DNA of 64,000 bases, from NCBI RefSeq assembly GCF_004403305.1, contig NZ_SOHE01000053.1, positions 124,001-188,000 of the forward strand, written 5' to 3'. Of the stretch, positions 52,812-62,394 are shown in pieces. The position numbers were made by a program, and so were the translations under genes. The stretch comes from Cryobacterium frigoriphilum (GTDB taxonomy: Bacteria; Actinomycetota; Actinomycetes; Actinomycetales; Microbacteriaceae). Each line of letters starts with the position of its first letter. Position 1 is the stretch's first letter. The notes under the pieces were generated by a model. The model was not told the DNA's origin. It saw only the letters and a list, made by a program, of their open reading frames with translations, and made no database searches.

Positions 52812-53900
52812 TCACCCCGCCTGGCGCTCGCTCGGCGGCGGCGTCTCGATCAGAATCTGGGCGATGACACTCGACGCGGTCACGCCGTCGAACTCGGCCT
52901 CCGGGTCGAGCAGTAGTCGGTGGGCGAGCACGGGTTCGGCGAGTGCCTTCACATCATCGGGCAGCACGTAGTGCCGACCATTAGCCGCGGCCAGGGTCTT
53001 CGCGGTGCGAATCAGCGCGAGGGCCCCGCGCACGCTGGCTCCCAGGCGCACCTCCGGCGCGTTGCGGGTCGCGTCCACCAGACGGGACACGTAGTCGTTG
53101 ATCGTCGAGTCGACGAACACGGTGCGGGCCAGGGCGGCGAGCTCCACGACGGTGCCGGCGGAGAGCACCGCGGCCACGACCAGTTCGTGCGGTCGGGCGC
53201 TCGCGCCCTCGAGAATTCGGATGGTGGAGGCGTGATCGGGATAACCGATCGAGGACTTCATGATGAACCGGTCGAGCTGCGCTTCGGGAAGGCGGTAGGT
53301 TCCCGACTGCTCGATGGGGTTCTGAGTGGCGATGACCATGAAGGGGGCGCCGACCGGGTGCGTCACGCCGTCGGCGGTGACCTGGCCTTCTTCCATCACT
53401 TCGAGCAGCGCGGCCTGGGTCTTCGGGCTGGCCCGGTTGATCTCGTCGGCGAGCACGATATTGGCGAAGATCGGTCCGCGGTGAAATTCGAAGATGCCGC
53501 TCTTCTGGTCGTAGATGCTCACGCCCGTGATATCGCCCGGCAGCAGGTCGGGCGTGAACTGTACCCGGTTGGAGGTTCCGCGCACGCTCTGCGCGATCGC
53601 CCTCGCGAGCGACGTCTTGCCGGTGCCCGGCACGTCTTCGAGCAGCAGGTGTCCCTCGCTCAGCAGCGCCACGAATGACAGGCGAATCACATGTTTCTTA
53701 CCGAGTACGACGTGTTCGACCCCGCGCACCAACCGCTCGAAGGCGTCGGCGAACTGGCTGGCCTGGTCCGGACTCATGGTCATAGCGGGGGTGGTTCCGT
53801 TCATTCGGTGCTGAAATTCCGTGGTGAGGGCAGTGCCATCGAGGGACGTGCCATCGAGGGACGTGCCGTCAAGGGCAGCGGGGTCAGTTTCTATAGTCAT
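52812..53900 (-). CDS. MoxR-family AAA+ ATPase
   Basis: A 362-residue AAA+ chaperone-like ATPase. Walker A is EDVPGTGKTSLARAI (89-103), Walker B is IVLADEINRASPKTQAAL, sensor 1 is FMVIATQNPIEQSGTY and the arginine finger region is LPEAQLDRFIM. The N-terminus carries three LDGTS-type pentapeptides encoded by 15-bp repeats before conserved sequence starts at about residue 45. The ATG at 53900 is preferred (GGGG ten bases upstream); an ATG at 53912 also lies in frame. It overlaps the end of the giant Ig protein gene by 17 bp. Confidence 0.92.
   Translation of the reverse strand: MTIETDPAALDGTSLDGTSLDGTALTTEFQHRMNGTTPAMTMSPDQASQFADAFERLVRGVEHVVLGKKHVIRLSFVALLSEGHLLLEDVPGTGKTSLARAIAQSVRGTSNRVQFTPDLLPGDITGVSIYDQKSGIFEFHRGPIFANIVLADEINRASPKTQAALLEVMEEGQVTADGVTHPVGAPFMVIATQNPIEQSGTYRLPEAQLDRFIMKSSIGYPDHASTIRILEGASARPHELVVAAVLSAGTVVELAALARTVFVDSTINDYVSRLVDATRNAPEVRLGASVRGALALIRTAKTLAAANGRHYVLPDDVKALAEPVLAHRLLLDPEAEFDGVTASSVIAQILIETPPPSERQAG
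53826..53870. repeat. 15-bp tandem repeat at the moxR N-terminus (3 copies)
   Basis: Units at 53826, 53841 and 53856 (consensus GAGGGACGTGCCATC) encode the repeated LDGTx pentapeptide of MoxR. Confidence 0.85.
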
Positions 53901-56900
53901 GTGTCGCCCCATTCACGGTCACGGTGAGCTGTGCGCCACCGGCTGGTGCCGGCTCGGCGAGCGTGCAGGTGTTGCCTGAGTCGGCCGCCGTGCTCGCGTC
54001 AGCGGTGTCGGCCGAGCAGGTGAAGGTCGCCGGGTAGTCCGCGCCGTTGTCGGGAGCATTCGTCCAGCTAAACACACCGGTGTCGGCGTCGTAGGCCACG
54101 CCACGCACGGCGAGGCTGACGGATGCCTCGGGCGCACTGAATGAAGCCGACCAGGCCCCGCAGGCTCCCGACGCGTTACAGGCTCGCAGCTCGAAGTCGA
54201 CGGTCTGCCCGAACGGCTCGGCGAGCAGTTCGCGCGGCCAGACATCGGCGGTGCCGGCGCCGCCGAAACGTTCGCCGCCGCCCAGCCCCGAGCCGGCGCT
54301 GCGCAGCTCGTAGTAGGACACCGTGGCTCCGCCACCCTGCAGCCCGGTCAGGTGGTAATCCCTGGCAATCGATTCCGGCGCCTGTCCGCGCGGTTCCATG
54401 CCGCCCTGCACCGACGTGATCTGGCCCGGAACCGGGCTCACGAGCACCGTCGCAACGGCCGTCGCGACGCATCCGGCCTGGTTGTAGCCCCAGACCACAA
54501 AGGAGTAGCTGCGGTTGTCGGCGAGGGACACATCGAAGGTTGCGGAGGTGGCGGCGGCGGCCGCGGACTTCTGCTCCGCAACGTCGCCGCCCGCGCGGGG
54601 CGGCACGAGGGTGCCGGGGGCGGGCTCGCTCACCGAGCAGGCCTGCGCGCCGGTGGGCACCGACTGGCCGGAGAGCCGCTGCACGAAGTAACCGCCGATC
54701 GCAGAACCGGCCCCGTCGAAGGCGTTCCACGACACGGTCACCCGGCCGGAGGCATCCGTCGCCGTGGCCGAGATACCGCCGGCCCGCGGCGGGCCGTACG
54801 GGGTACCGTCGGCACGGGCGCTGTTCCAACTGGAGAGCGCCGCAAAGGAGTCGTTGCGGGCGCTGACCGTGTACGAGGCCACGGCACCGTTGTTCAGGCC
54901 GTCCACGTCGAGGCTGCAGGCACCGGATGAGCAGGACGTGGCGCTCACCTGTGCGCGTTCCACGCCGTTGACGGTGACCACGTACGTGCTCACCGCGGTG
55001 CCGCCCTGGCTGGCGCCCACGGTCCTCCAGCCGAGCCGCAGGCCACCGTCGAGCGGGGCAGCGGTCAGGCCGGTCGGAGCGACCGGAACGACGTTTGACC
55101 AGACCGCGCCGCCGAATGCGGCGGAAGCTGACCGGCCGAGGGCGTTGACGGCGGTGACCGACACCCGCACGGCGTTCGCCTGGCCATTACCGCCGGTTGC
55201 GACCGTGCAGGTGGTCGCGGCGCAGGTGGAGGTGGAGACCGGCGCCCCGGAGCCTGCATCGACGAGGGTGATGTCGTAGCCGCTGATGGCCGCGTTGTTG
55301 GCCGCACCGGCATTGAACGACAGCGACAGGGAGGCATCGCCGAACCCGGTCACGGTGACGCGGCTCACCGGATCCGGCACATCCTGCACCGAAACCCGCA
55401 CGGTTCCCCAGGCATACCGGTCGGCATCTCCGGTGGCATCGGCCACCTGGTACTGCACGGTCGTGTCGACCGGCTCTGCGGTGGCGGCCACCGAAACGCT
55501 CAGCTGGCTGCGGTCGGTGCTCGGCGTGATGGTGACGCCGGTCGGAACGCCGGCACCGTCGAGCCCCCGGACCGCGACGACACGCAACGGCACCGCGGGA
55601 AACGGGTTCGTCGCGGTGTCGTTGGCGAGCACGTCGACGACGGTCGTCTGGCCGCGCGGCGCGAGAACCTGATCGGCGGCGGGAATCGCGAGCGGCTTGG
55701 TCGAGGCGACGACGTTGAGCTCGATTCGGCCGGCCTCGCCCTCACTCAGGTCGTCACGTACCCCAATCACGAGGGCGCTCTCGCTGCCCTTCTCGGCGCC
55801 CTCGGCAGCGCGGATTGTGAGAAGCGATCCGTTGAGGCCATACTCAAAACCGGTCGGCTCCGGCGCGAGCACCGTGTAGGCCAGCTCATCGACCGCGTCG
55901 GGGTACGGATACGAGGTGAGTTTCTGCAGGTCGACGACCGTGGTCTGGTCGGGTTCGAAGTCCAGCACCGCACCGTCGAAGGCCGGCGGCTGGTTGTCCC
56001 GGGGGGTGACGGTGATGGGCAGCACGATCGTCGCGCTGCGGGCCTCGGTATCGCCCGCCCGGCGGGCATCCGTCACCTCGAACGAGATCGACGCGGGTCC
56101 GTAGTAGCCGTCCGCGCTCGTGAACACCAGGCTGTCGTCGGATTCCACCAGATTGGCCCCGTCGGAGTGGCTGGCCCTGACCGCCGCTTCGTCGGTCAGC
56201 GAGACCCTTTTGGCACCGACCGCGACCACGTAGTCGTTGATGTCGATGCTCAGGCTGGACTCGCTCGCGACGCTCAGGGCAGCCACGTTGGTGCGCAGCT
56301 GCGGCAGGGCGTCGCTGTACCCCGGAACCCAGATGAAGGCGTACGACACGATGCTGTCATCGTCGGGGTGGGTCACCGAGAACGGGATGATCTGGCTGTC
56401 GTCACCCACCGTGACGCGGATGCGCTGGTCGGCCGTGACCTTCGCCTGCCGCGCGTACCCCGGCAGCACACCCAGTTTCAGCTCGCTCGCCTGCCCCTCG
56501 GCGAAGAAAACGCGGGCCAGCACGTCGACGTCGATCGACGGATGATCGAGCACGTCGGAGAGCGTCAGCACGGTGTCGCGCGCGTCCGGATGCGCCCGCA
56601 CGGCCTCCTTGTCGACGACGACGGTGAGAAAACTTGAGCCGGTGCCGCCGCGCTCGTTCTGGATCTCGTAGATGAACCCGGTGCGGCCCTCGGCGGCCGG
56701 AGCCTGCACCGAGATCACATCGCCATCGATGCTCGCCACGCCGGCGGCATCCGTCGGCTCGACGCTCAGCAGGCTGAGGCTTCCGCCGTCAGGGTCGGAG
56801 TCGTTGGCCAGCACCCGCACCGAGACGGTGCTGCCGGGTCGCACAACGACCTCGTCGGGGGCGGCGATGGGGTTGCGGGCACCGTCGAGCCTGGCACTGA

Positions 56901-59862
56901 TGCCGACCCGCACCAGACCGGTCGCCCGCGCCCCGAGAGCGTCGATGACGGCGTAGGTGAAGGTGTCGGTTCCGGCGGCGTAGTCCCCCGATTCAAACTC
57001 GATCCAGTCCGCACCGACGCCGGTCACGGCACCCTTCTCCGGGTTCGTTTCCTGCCCGAGCAGCTGCACGGAATCACCGTCGGGATCGATTCCGGCCAGT
57101 GGAATCGAGATGCGCACCGTCTCACCGGCGAGTACCCGCGCGGTCACGGTCTGCGGAATCGGAGCCCGGTTGGCGTCCCGATCCACCTCACGCACCGAGA
57201 TCGTCACCTCGGCGTTGGCAAACTGCCCATCAGGGGCATTCACGCGGTACACGGCCGTGAAGTTACCGGGCGCTTCGGGAGCCAGATAGCGCAATCCGCT
57301 TCCAGACACGAACAGCAGGCCAGCGTCACTGCCGAGCGGCGTCGCCAGCTCCGACGCGAGGGTCAGCGTGTCTCCGTCGGGGTGTTCATCGTTGGCGAGC
57401 ACCGGAATGTCGATCGCGTCGCCGACCCGCACCGAGATGCTGTCCGGCCTGGCCAGCGGGGCCTGCTTGCGGGCGAGCGCCGGCAGCTCGATGACGGTGA
57501 CGGTGCCGTCGGCCGCTGCCAGGCCGTTGCTGACCCGGTATGAAAAGGTGACCGGGCCGTCGAGCGGTTTCGTGAGCGTGACCCGGATCAGCCGCTGGTC
57601 GAGCACCTCGACCCGCAGGCCGCTGCCGACGGGCACGTTCATCGTGCCGGTGACCAGCAGTACGCCGCCGCCGGGGTCGATGTCCCCCGCCAGAACGTCG
57701 ACGAGTGCCGAGTCCTGACCCCGGATGAAGGCGGTGTGCGGCACCGTGATCGGCGTGCTCGCAGCATCATCGGCCGCCGTCACCTGCACTCGTACCTGGC
57801 CGACAGCGGTCACGCCGGAATCGTCGGTCACGACGAATTCCAGGTAGTGCGGGCCGACGACGCTGCTGAGAAAACGAAAGGTTCCGGCGTTGACGTCGGT
57901 CGTGATGGTCGCGTCCGATTTTGTCGGCACCGTGCTGAGGCGCAGTGCTCCCGAGCCGCCGCGAACGTGATCGAGGGGGGAGACGGTCACCTCGGCGCCC
58001 GCGGTGGCGAGAACGAGAAAGGTATCGGCCACGATCGGTACCGATCCGACCGCTCGCACGTTGACGCTCAGGGTGCCGGTGCCGTCGAGGCTTCCGTCAG
58101 ACACCACGAGTCCGACCTGCACGCCGCCGTCGGAGTTCGACGCGGCATCGCTCGCCACACCCGATCCGCCGTGGGTGAACGTGACGGCGCCGTTCGGGGT
58201 GAACGAGACGGCGTCGGGAGCGGTGACGTTGACCGCCGTGAGGTAGAACGGGTCGCCGTCAGGGTCGACCCAGTCGCCGAGAACCTGGGTTGTGACAGCG
58301 GACCCGGCCTCCACCGTCGCGGTGCTCGTGCGCACCTGCACCGGTGCGGAATTTTCATCCGCCTGGCGCACCGTGACCGTCACCGTTGCCGTGGCGGTGC
58401 CGCCGCGCCCGTCGCTGATCGTGTAGTCGAAGACCACGGTCCCGGACGCCTCCGAGCCGAGGGTGAGCTGAACCTGTTGGCTGTTGGCGATGAGGTCGAG
58501 GTGACCCTGTTCGGGGTCGATCGGGGTCACGTCCGTGATCATGAGCACGTCGTCGTTGGGGTCGTAGTCGTTCAGCAACACGGGCAGGGTCAGCGCGCGG
58601 CCTGGTCGGCCACCGAACTCGTCATCCTCGGCGACGGGAGGCAGCTGAGTGTCCTCGAATTCGGGCGCATCGTCGAGGTTCTCCTCGACCCGTTCGGGGT
58701 CGACGACACTGTCGATGAGTTCGTCCCAGTTGTCGATGAGGGCCGTTCCCTGCTGCACGGCCCACGCGCTGCCGTTGCGGGCGTCGCTCAGCACCACGCC
58801 GAGACCGTTCACCTGAAATTCCAGCCGGGCATCCCCGGCCAGGGCATCGAGCGTGGTGAGGGCACCATCTGGTCCGGTGCCGGCGGTTCCTGTGCTGTTC
58901 GAGCCGGCGCAGCCCTGCCAGGCGGAGCCGTCCGACCAGGCCGCGTAGGCGCATCCGTCGACGGAGACCGGCTCTGCCGGCTGCCCGGTGCGACCCGAAA
59001 CCAGCGTTCGCGGTTCACCACCGGTCAGCCCCACGGAGATCAGGCCGCCCTCATGCGCCACGAGCAGGCGGTCTCCCCGAGGCGTGGCCCGCTGCAGGAC
59101 CGACTCCCCCACGAGGTCGGCCGACAGGTCGATTTCACGGTTGTTCAGAAAGAGGATGCCGCTGGTGGCGTTGAGCAGCGCCCAGTCACCATTCACGCTC
59201 GTGAGCCGGTAGGCGTCGTCGGCGTCGCCCGCATCGACCGTGACCGTGGCCGAGATGCGGTCGGAGTCGTTGACCGAGACGGTGACGAGGGTTCCGGTCG
59301 CGGGAGTGAAAGAATGCAGCAGCCCGTCGGCGGCGACGCTCACGACCGATCCGGTTCCGAGCGCCAGGTCGGGGCGGCTCAAACTGTCGAAGGTGTCGAG
59401 TCCGGCCGTCGGCAGGTTCCAGACGTCGCCGTTGGCGGCGATGACCGCGCGGCCGCCGGCCAGAAACACGTCGGGATCATTCGGCGGCAGCGCCACGCTG
59501 TCTGAGAGTTCTGCCGTGGCGGGGTCGAGGATTTCGAGCGTGCTGTTTGCCTCGTCAACGACGAGTACCGTCTCACCGGCCTGGCGCAGCGCGAGCGTGG
59601 CGCTGCCGGTCTCGACGACGGTGTTCAGTTCGAGCACGGCCGTGTTCGCCCGCCCGACGGCCTGACGGCTCTCGTTGGCCACCCAGACCGCCGCATCGTT
59701 AAGATCCAGGCGCTGCGCCGTGTAGCCGCCGGAGACGACCGCGAGGGTCGCCACGAGGGCGACGACGACCGTGCTCGCGAGGCTGGTAATCGTGCCGGAA
59801 CGGTGAGCGGCGAGCCAGGGCCCGATTCGAGCACGAAGCGATGCCGCGTCGGCGACACTCAC
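53884..59862 (-). CDS. Giant membrane-anchored Ig-like/fibronectin type III protein
   Basis: A 1,992-residue protein. After about 22 residues, a single helix (25-47, TITSLASTVVVALVATLAVV) anchors it; the rest faces outward and there is no C-terminal anchor. Residues about 50-480 show repeated short strands with LDPATAEL and VLVVDEAN-like elements that resemble a beta-propeller. From about 480 to 1540, ten or so modules carry the motif LxNDxDPxGD (for example PVLLNDYDPNDD, VLANDEHPDGD, VLANDSDPDGG), typical of bacterial Ig/cadherin-like domains with calcium-binding Asp. The last 450 residues look like fibronectin type III and contain paired cysteines. The GTG start (59862) overlaps the kinase stop (GTGA). 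Confidence 0.85.
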   Translation of the reverse strand: MSVADAASLRARIGPWLAAHRSGTITSLASTVVVALVATLAVVSGGYTAQRLDLNDAAVWVANESRQAVGRANTAVLELNTVVETGSATLALRQAGETVLVVDEANSTLEILDPATAELSDSVALPPNDPDVFLAGGRAVIAANGDVWNLPTAGLDTFDSLSRPDLALGTGSVVSVAADGLLHSFTPATGTLVTVSVNDSDRISATVTVDAGDADDAYRLTSVNGDWALLNATSGILFLNNREIDLSADLVGESVLQRATPRGDRLLVAHEGGLISVGLTGGEPRTLVSGRTGQPAEPVSVDGCAYAAWSDGSAWQGCAGSNSTGTAGTGPDGALTTLDALAGDARLEFQVNGLGVVLSDARNGSAWAVQQGTALIDNWDELIDSVVDPERVEENLDDAPEFEDTQLPPVAEDDEFGGRPGRALTLPVLLNDYDPNDDVLMITDVTPIDPEQGHLDLIANSQQVQLTLGSEASGTVVFDYTISDGRGGTATATVTVTVRQADENSAPVQVRTSTATVEAGSAVTTQVLGDWVDPDGDPFYLTAVNVTAPDAVSFTPNGAVTFTHGGSGVASDAASNSDGGVQVGLVVSDGSLDGTGTLSVNVRAVGSVPIVADTFLVLATAGAEVTVSPLDHVRGGSGALRLSTVPTKSDATITTDVNAGTFRFLSSVVGPHYLEFVVTDDSGVTAVGQVRVQVTAADDAASTPITVPHTAFIRGQDSALVDVLAGDIDPGGGVLLVTGTMNVPVGSGLRVEVLDQRLIRVTLTKPLDGPVTFSYRVSNGLAAADGTVTVIELPALARKQAPLARPDSISVRVGDAIDIPVLANDEHPDGDTLTLASELATPLGSDAGLLFVSGSGLRYLAPEAPGNFTAVYRVNAPDGQFANAEVTISVREVDRDANRAPIPQTVTARVLAGETVRISIPLAGIDPDGDSVQLLGQETNPEKGAVTGVGADWIEFESGDYAAGTDTFTYAVIDALGARATGLVRVGISARLDGARNPIAAPDEVVVRPGSTVSVRVLANDSDPDGGSLSLLSVEPTDAAGVASIDGDVISVQAPAAEGRTGFIYEIQNERGGTGSSFLTVVVDKEAVRAHPDARDTVLTLSDVLDHPSIDVDVLARVFFAEGQASELKLGVLPGYARQAKVTADQRIRVTVGDDSQIIPFSVTHPDDDSIVSYAFIWVPGYSDALPQLRTNVAALSVASESSLSIDINDYVVAVGAKRVSLTDEAAVRASHSDGANLVESDDSLVFTSADGYYGPASISFEVTDARRAGDTEARSATIVLPITVTPRDNQPPAFDGAVLDFEPDQTTVVDLQKLTSYPYPDAVDELAYTVLAPEPTGFEYGLNGSLLTIRAAEGAEKGSESALVIGVRDDLSEGEAGRIELNVVASTKPLAIPAADQVLAPRGQTTVVDVLANDTATNPFPAVPLRVVAVRGLDGAGVPTGVTITPSTDRSQLSVSVAATAEPVDTTVQYQVADATGDADRYAWGTVRVSVQDVPDPVSRVTVTGFGDASLSLSFNAGAANNAAISGYDITLVDAGSGAPVSTSTCAATTCTVATGGNGQANAVRVSVTAVNALGRSASAAFGGAVWSNVVPVAPTGLTAAPLDGGLRLGWRTVGASQGGTAVSTYVVTVNGVERAQVSATSCSSGACSLDVDGLNNGAVASYTVSARNDSFAALSSWNSARADGTPYGPPRAGGISATATDASGRVTVSWNAFDGAGSAIGGYFVQRLSGQSVPTGAQACSVSEPAPGTLVPPRAGGDVAEQKSAAAAATSATFDVSLADNRSYSFVVWGYNQAGCVATAVATVLVSPVPGQITSVQGGMEPRGQAPESIARDYHLTGLQGGGATVSYYELRSAGSGLGGGERFGGAGTADVWPRELLAEPFGQTVDFELRACNASGACGAWSASFSAPEASVSLAVRGVAYDADTGVFSWTNAPDNGADYPATFTCSADTADASTAADSGNTCTLAEPAPAGGAQLTVTVNGATHDYRN

Positions 59863-61385
59863 CGGTCGTCCCCGTGTATGTCGCCGGCAACAGGCCCGGC
59901 GGCATCCCCGGCGACATCGACGCACTTCTCCCGGCTGGGCTCGCCGTACTTGCCGGCTCGGTTGACGGTCACGGTCACGCAGACGCTCGCCGCACCGTGC
60001 GGGTCGACGGTGAAGGCCGTGCCGCGCTGAATACTTGTCTCCCCGGAGCGCAGGGCGACGACGTAGCTGTCGCCCTGCTGGGTTCCCGGATCGGTCCACT
60101 CGAACAACACTCGGCCATTGCGCTCTGAACCGTCGACGTTGGTGACGCGCGGGATCGCCGCGTCGGTGGACTGCAGCAGCACGGCCGCTCCGGCCGCGGT
60201 TCCGCCGACAAGAACGACGGATGCCGCCACGAGCACCCAGAGCAGGCCGACTCGACGCCGTGGCCTGCTGAGCACCGTGGCCGAACTGCCGAGAGCGCTG
60301 CGGCTGCCGGCGGTGCCGTGAACAGAGGGATACCGATGTCCGGACAGCGGCTCGGCGAGCGGCAGCCGACCCGATGGCCCGACCGCCGCCGCTCGGGTAA
60401 GCGCCGGGCGAGCGGAAGCGGAACGGCGGCGCCTGGCCGGGGCAGGGTCGATCGACGCGACGCCGGTGATGCGGGTCTTGTCGTCGGGGTCGGCCGTGGC
60501 GGCCGCGGCCCAGTCTTCGAGGGCCACTTCGAGCGGCGTCTGCGCCAGCCCCAGGTCGGCTTCCACCGTCTGAAGTTCCCGCACCAACTCGAGCACGCTC
60601 CGTTGCCGTGCCTGGGGGTTACGGCTCATCGACCGGGTGAGCAGCGCGTCGAGCCGGGCGGGAACATCCGCTCGACCGATCGGCGGCACCTTCGCGCGCA
60701 CGATGCGGCCCATCAAATCGGCGGTGGAGTTCTCGGACCCGGGCACCTCGAACGGGGAGCGCCCGGCGAGCAGCGAGTAGAGGGTCGCGCCGAGCGACCA
60801 GACCTCGCTCGCGATGGTGCCCGAAACCTCGTCGAGCAGCACTTCCGGTGCCGACCAGGGGATCGACAGGCCCACGGCGTCGGCTTTTTCGGCCTCGTTG
60901 AGCGTGGACGCGATGCCGAAGTCGGACAGCACGGGATGACCGTAGGCGGTGACCAGAATGTTCGACGGTTTAATGTCGCGGTGCAGCACGCCGGCCCGGT
61001 GGGCCGTTTCAACCGCGCTCGCGATCTTGATGCCGATGCGCAAGACGTCGGGAACGGCCAGCGGCGCGGCGCGATAGCGCTGGCTGAGGCTGGCCGAGCA
61101 GTATTCCATGACCAGATAGGGCCGACCGTCGCTCGAGACGCTCGACTGGAACACCGTCAAAATCGACGGATGTGAGCTCAGCAGGGCCATCAGGTCGGCC
61201 TCGGCCCGAAACATCTGCCGCACCTGATCGGTGACGATGCCGGCGAGCAGCACCTTGACCGCGACGGGCCGCCGCGGCAGGTTTTGCTCGTACAGAAAAA
61301 CGTCGGCGAAACCACCCGACCCGAGAACGCGCACGTAAGAGAACCCCGGCAGGTTGGGCGGGGGTGACGGCAGTCGTCGCGTCAT
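59859..61385 (-). CDS. Transmembrane serine/threonine protein kinase with external FN3-like domain
   Basis: A 508-residue kinase. The glycine loop is RVLGSGGFADVFL, the ATP lysine is Lys43 in PVAVKVL, the catalytic loop is VLHRDIKPSNILV (His135-Arg136-Asp137), the metal motif is SDFGIAS (154-160) and the activation segment ends IPWSAPEV. A linker (about 300-378) with basic residues leads to one helix (379-403), then about 100 external residues with the strand pattern RVLFEWTDPGTQQGDSYVVA that resembles fibronectin type III, plus two cysteines. The neighbour gene encodes FN3 modules of similar appearance. No PASTA repeats are present, so peptidoglycan sensing is unlikely. Confidence 0.92.
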   Translation of the reverse strand: MTRRLPSPPPNLPGFSYVRVLGSGGFADVFLYEQNLPRRPVAVKVLLAGIVTDQVRQMFRAEADLMALLSSHPSILTVFQSSVSSDGRPYLVMEYCSASLSQRYRAAPLAVPDVLRIGIKIASAVETAHRAGVLHRDIKPSNILVTAYGHPVLSDFGIASTLNEAEKADAVGLSIPWSAPEVLLDEVSGTIASEVWSLGATLYSLLAGRSPFEVPGSENSTADLMGRIVRAKVPPIGRADVPARLDALLTRSMSRNPQARQRSVLELVRELQTVEADLGLAQTPLEVALEDWAAAATADPDDKTRITGVASIDPAPARRRRSASARPALTRAAAVGPSGRLPLAEPLSGHRYPSVHGTAGSRSALGSSATVLSRPRRRVGLLWVLVAASVVLVGGTAAGAAVLLQSTDAAIPRVTNVDGSERNGRVLFEWTDPGTQQGDSYVVALRSGETSIQRGTAFTVDPHGAASVCVTVTVNRAGKYGEPSREKCVDVAGDAAGPVAGDIHGDDR

Positions 61386-61513
61386 GCGTGCCTTCCCGCT
61401 TCTTATACCAGTGCGTCGTGAATCAGTCCGCGCTTGCCGTGAGGGTTGAACGGGCGATACCGCTCATTGTAAGCAGGCTCACCGCGCCGTTCATCGCCCC
61501 ATCCGGGCCAGTT

Positions 61514-62338
61514 TTACGAATCTGTCCCCAGCAGGGGGGCAGACTCACCGCTTTCGTGCACGATGTCCAGCACGTCGAGCACGATAGCGGTCACGTTGTC
61601 ACGTCCGCCATTCTCGAGGGCGGCGTCAACGAGCGCCTGCACGGCGTCCTCCGCTCGGGGCATCGACATCAGAAAATGACGGATGCCGTAGGCCGTGAGT
61701 TCTTTCGTGAGGCCGTCGGAACAGACGAGGATGCGCATGCCCACCTGCAGGGGCAGCACGCGGTAGTCCGGCACGGGCGGTTCATGAAAGCCGACCGCGC
61801 GGGTGATGACGTTACCGTGCGGGTGCACGTCGGCCTCTTCGCGGGTGATGCGACCCGCGTCGACGAGTTCCTGCACCACCGAGTGGTCGACGGTGACCTG
61901 TTCGAGAACACCCGAGGTGAGCTGGTAGACCCGGGAATCTCCGATGTTGAACACGATCCACTGCGCGGCCCCGGAGACGATCCCGAGGGCGACACCGGTG
62001 ACCGTGGTTCCGGTTCCCTGGTCGGTGACGCCCACGCCGTGGGCCATATCGATGACCGCCTGGCTGAGGGCCTGGTTGAGGGCCTCGGCGTCGGTCACGG
62101 CCGCGCCGGCCAGGTCGGCGAGTCGGGTGACGACGGCCGCGCTGGCGACGTCGCCGGCCGAGTGGCCGCCCATGCCGTCGGCCACGGCGAAGACGGGCGG
62201 ATCGGCGATGAGGCTGTCTTCGTTCACCTCGCGGCGATGGCCGGTGTCGGTGAGCATTGCCCAGGCGAGAGTCACGGTGGTATTGGCCTGAGGCAGGTCA
62301 ACCGTGAAGGTGGTCGAACTGCGACCGAGCTGAGTCAC
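61514..62338 (-). CDS. PP2C-family serine/threonine phosphatase
   Basis: A 274-residue metal-dependent phosphatase that reverses kinase action. Metal ligands and family motifs appear in order: TDTGHRREVNEDS, FAVADGMGGHSAGDVASA, GTGTTVTGVAL, NIGDSRVYQL, ILVCSDGLTKEL and GRDNVTAIVLD. It has no membrane helix, so it is cytosolic, unlike PstP-type enzymes. The start at GTG 62338 is chosen for the first conserved residues, but a longer product from GTG 62392, three bases from the FHA stop codon, cannot be excluded. The kinase gene lies 128 bp downstream. Confidence 0.92.
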   Translation of the reverse strand: MTQLGRSSTTFTVDLPQANTTVTLAWAMLTDTGHRREVNEDSLIADPPVFAVADGMGGHSAGDVASAAVVTRLADLAGAAVTDAEALNQALSQAVIDMAHGVGVTDQGTGTTVTGVALGIVSGAAQWIVFNIGDSRVYQLTSGVLEQVTVDHSVVQELVDAGRITREEADVHPHGNVITRAVGFHEPPVPDYRVLPLQVGMRILVCSDGLTKELTAYGIRHFLMSMPRAEDAVQALVDAALENGGRDNVTAIVLDVLDIVHESGESAPLLGTDS

Positions 62339-62394
62339 GGATGGAGCCTTCCGAGGTCGGATGTGCGGAACGAGAGCGACGCTGAGCCGCACGG

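Noticed and set aside
57736-59505. 589-codon plus-strand frame opposite the giant Ig protein
   Set aside because: Its residue content is mirror-image low-complexity and the minus-strand gene has repeated folded-domain motifs.
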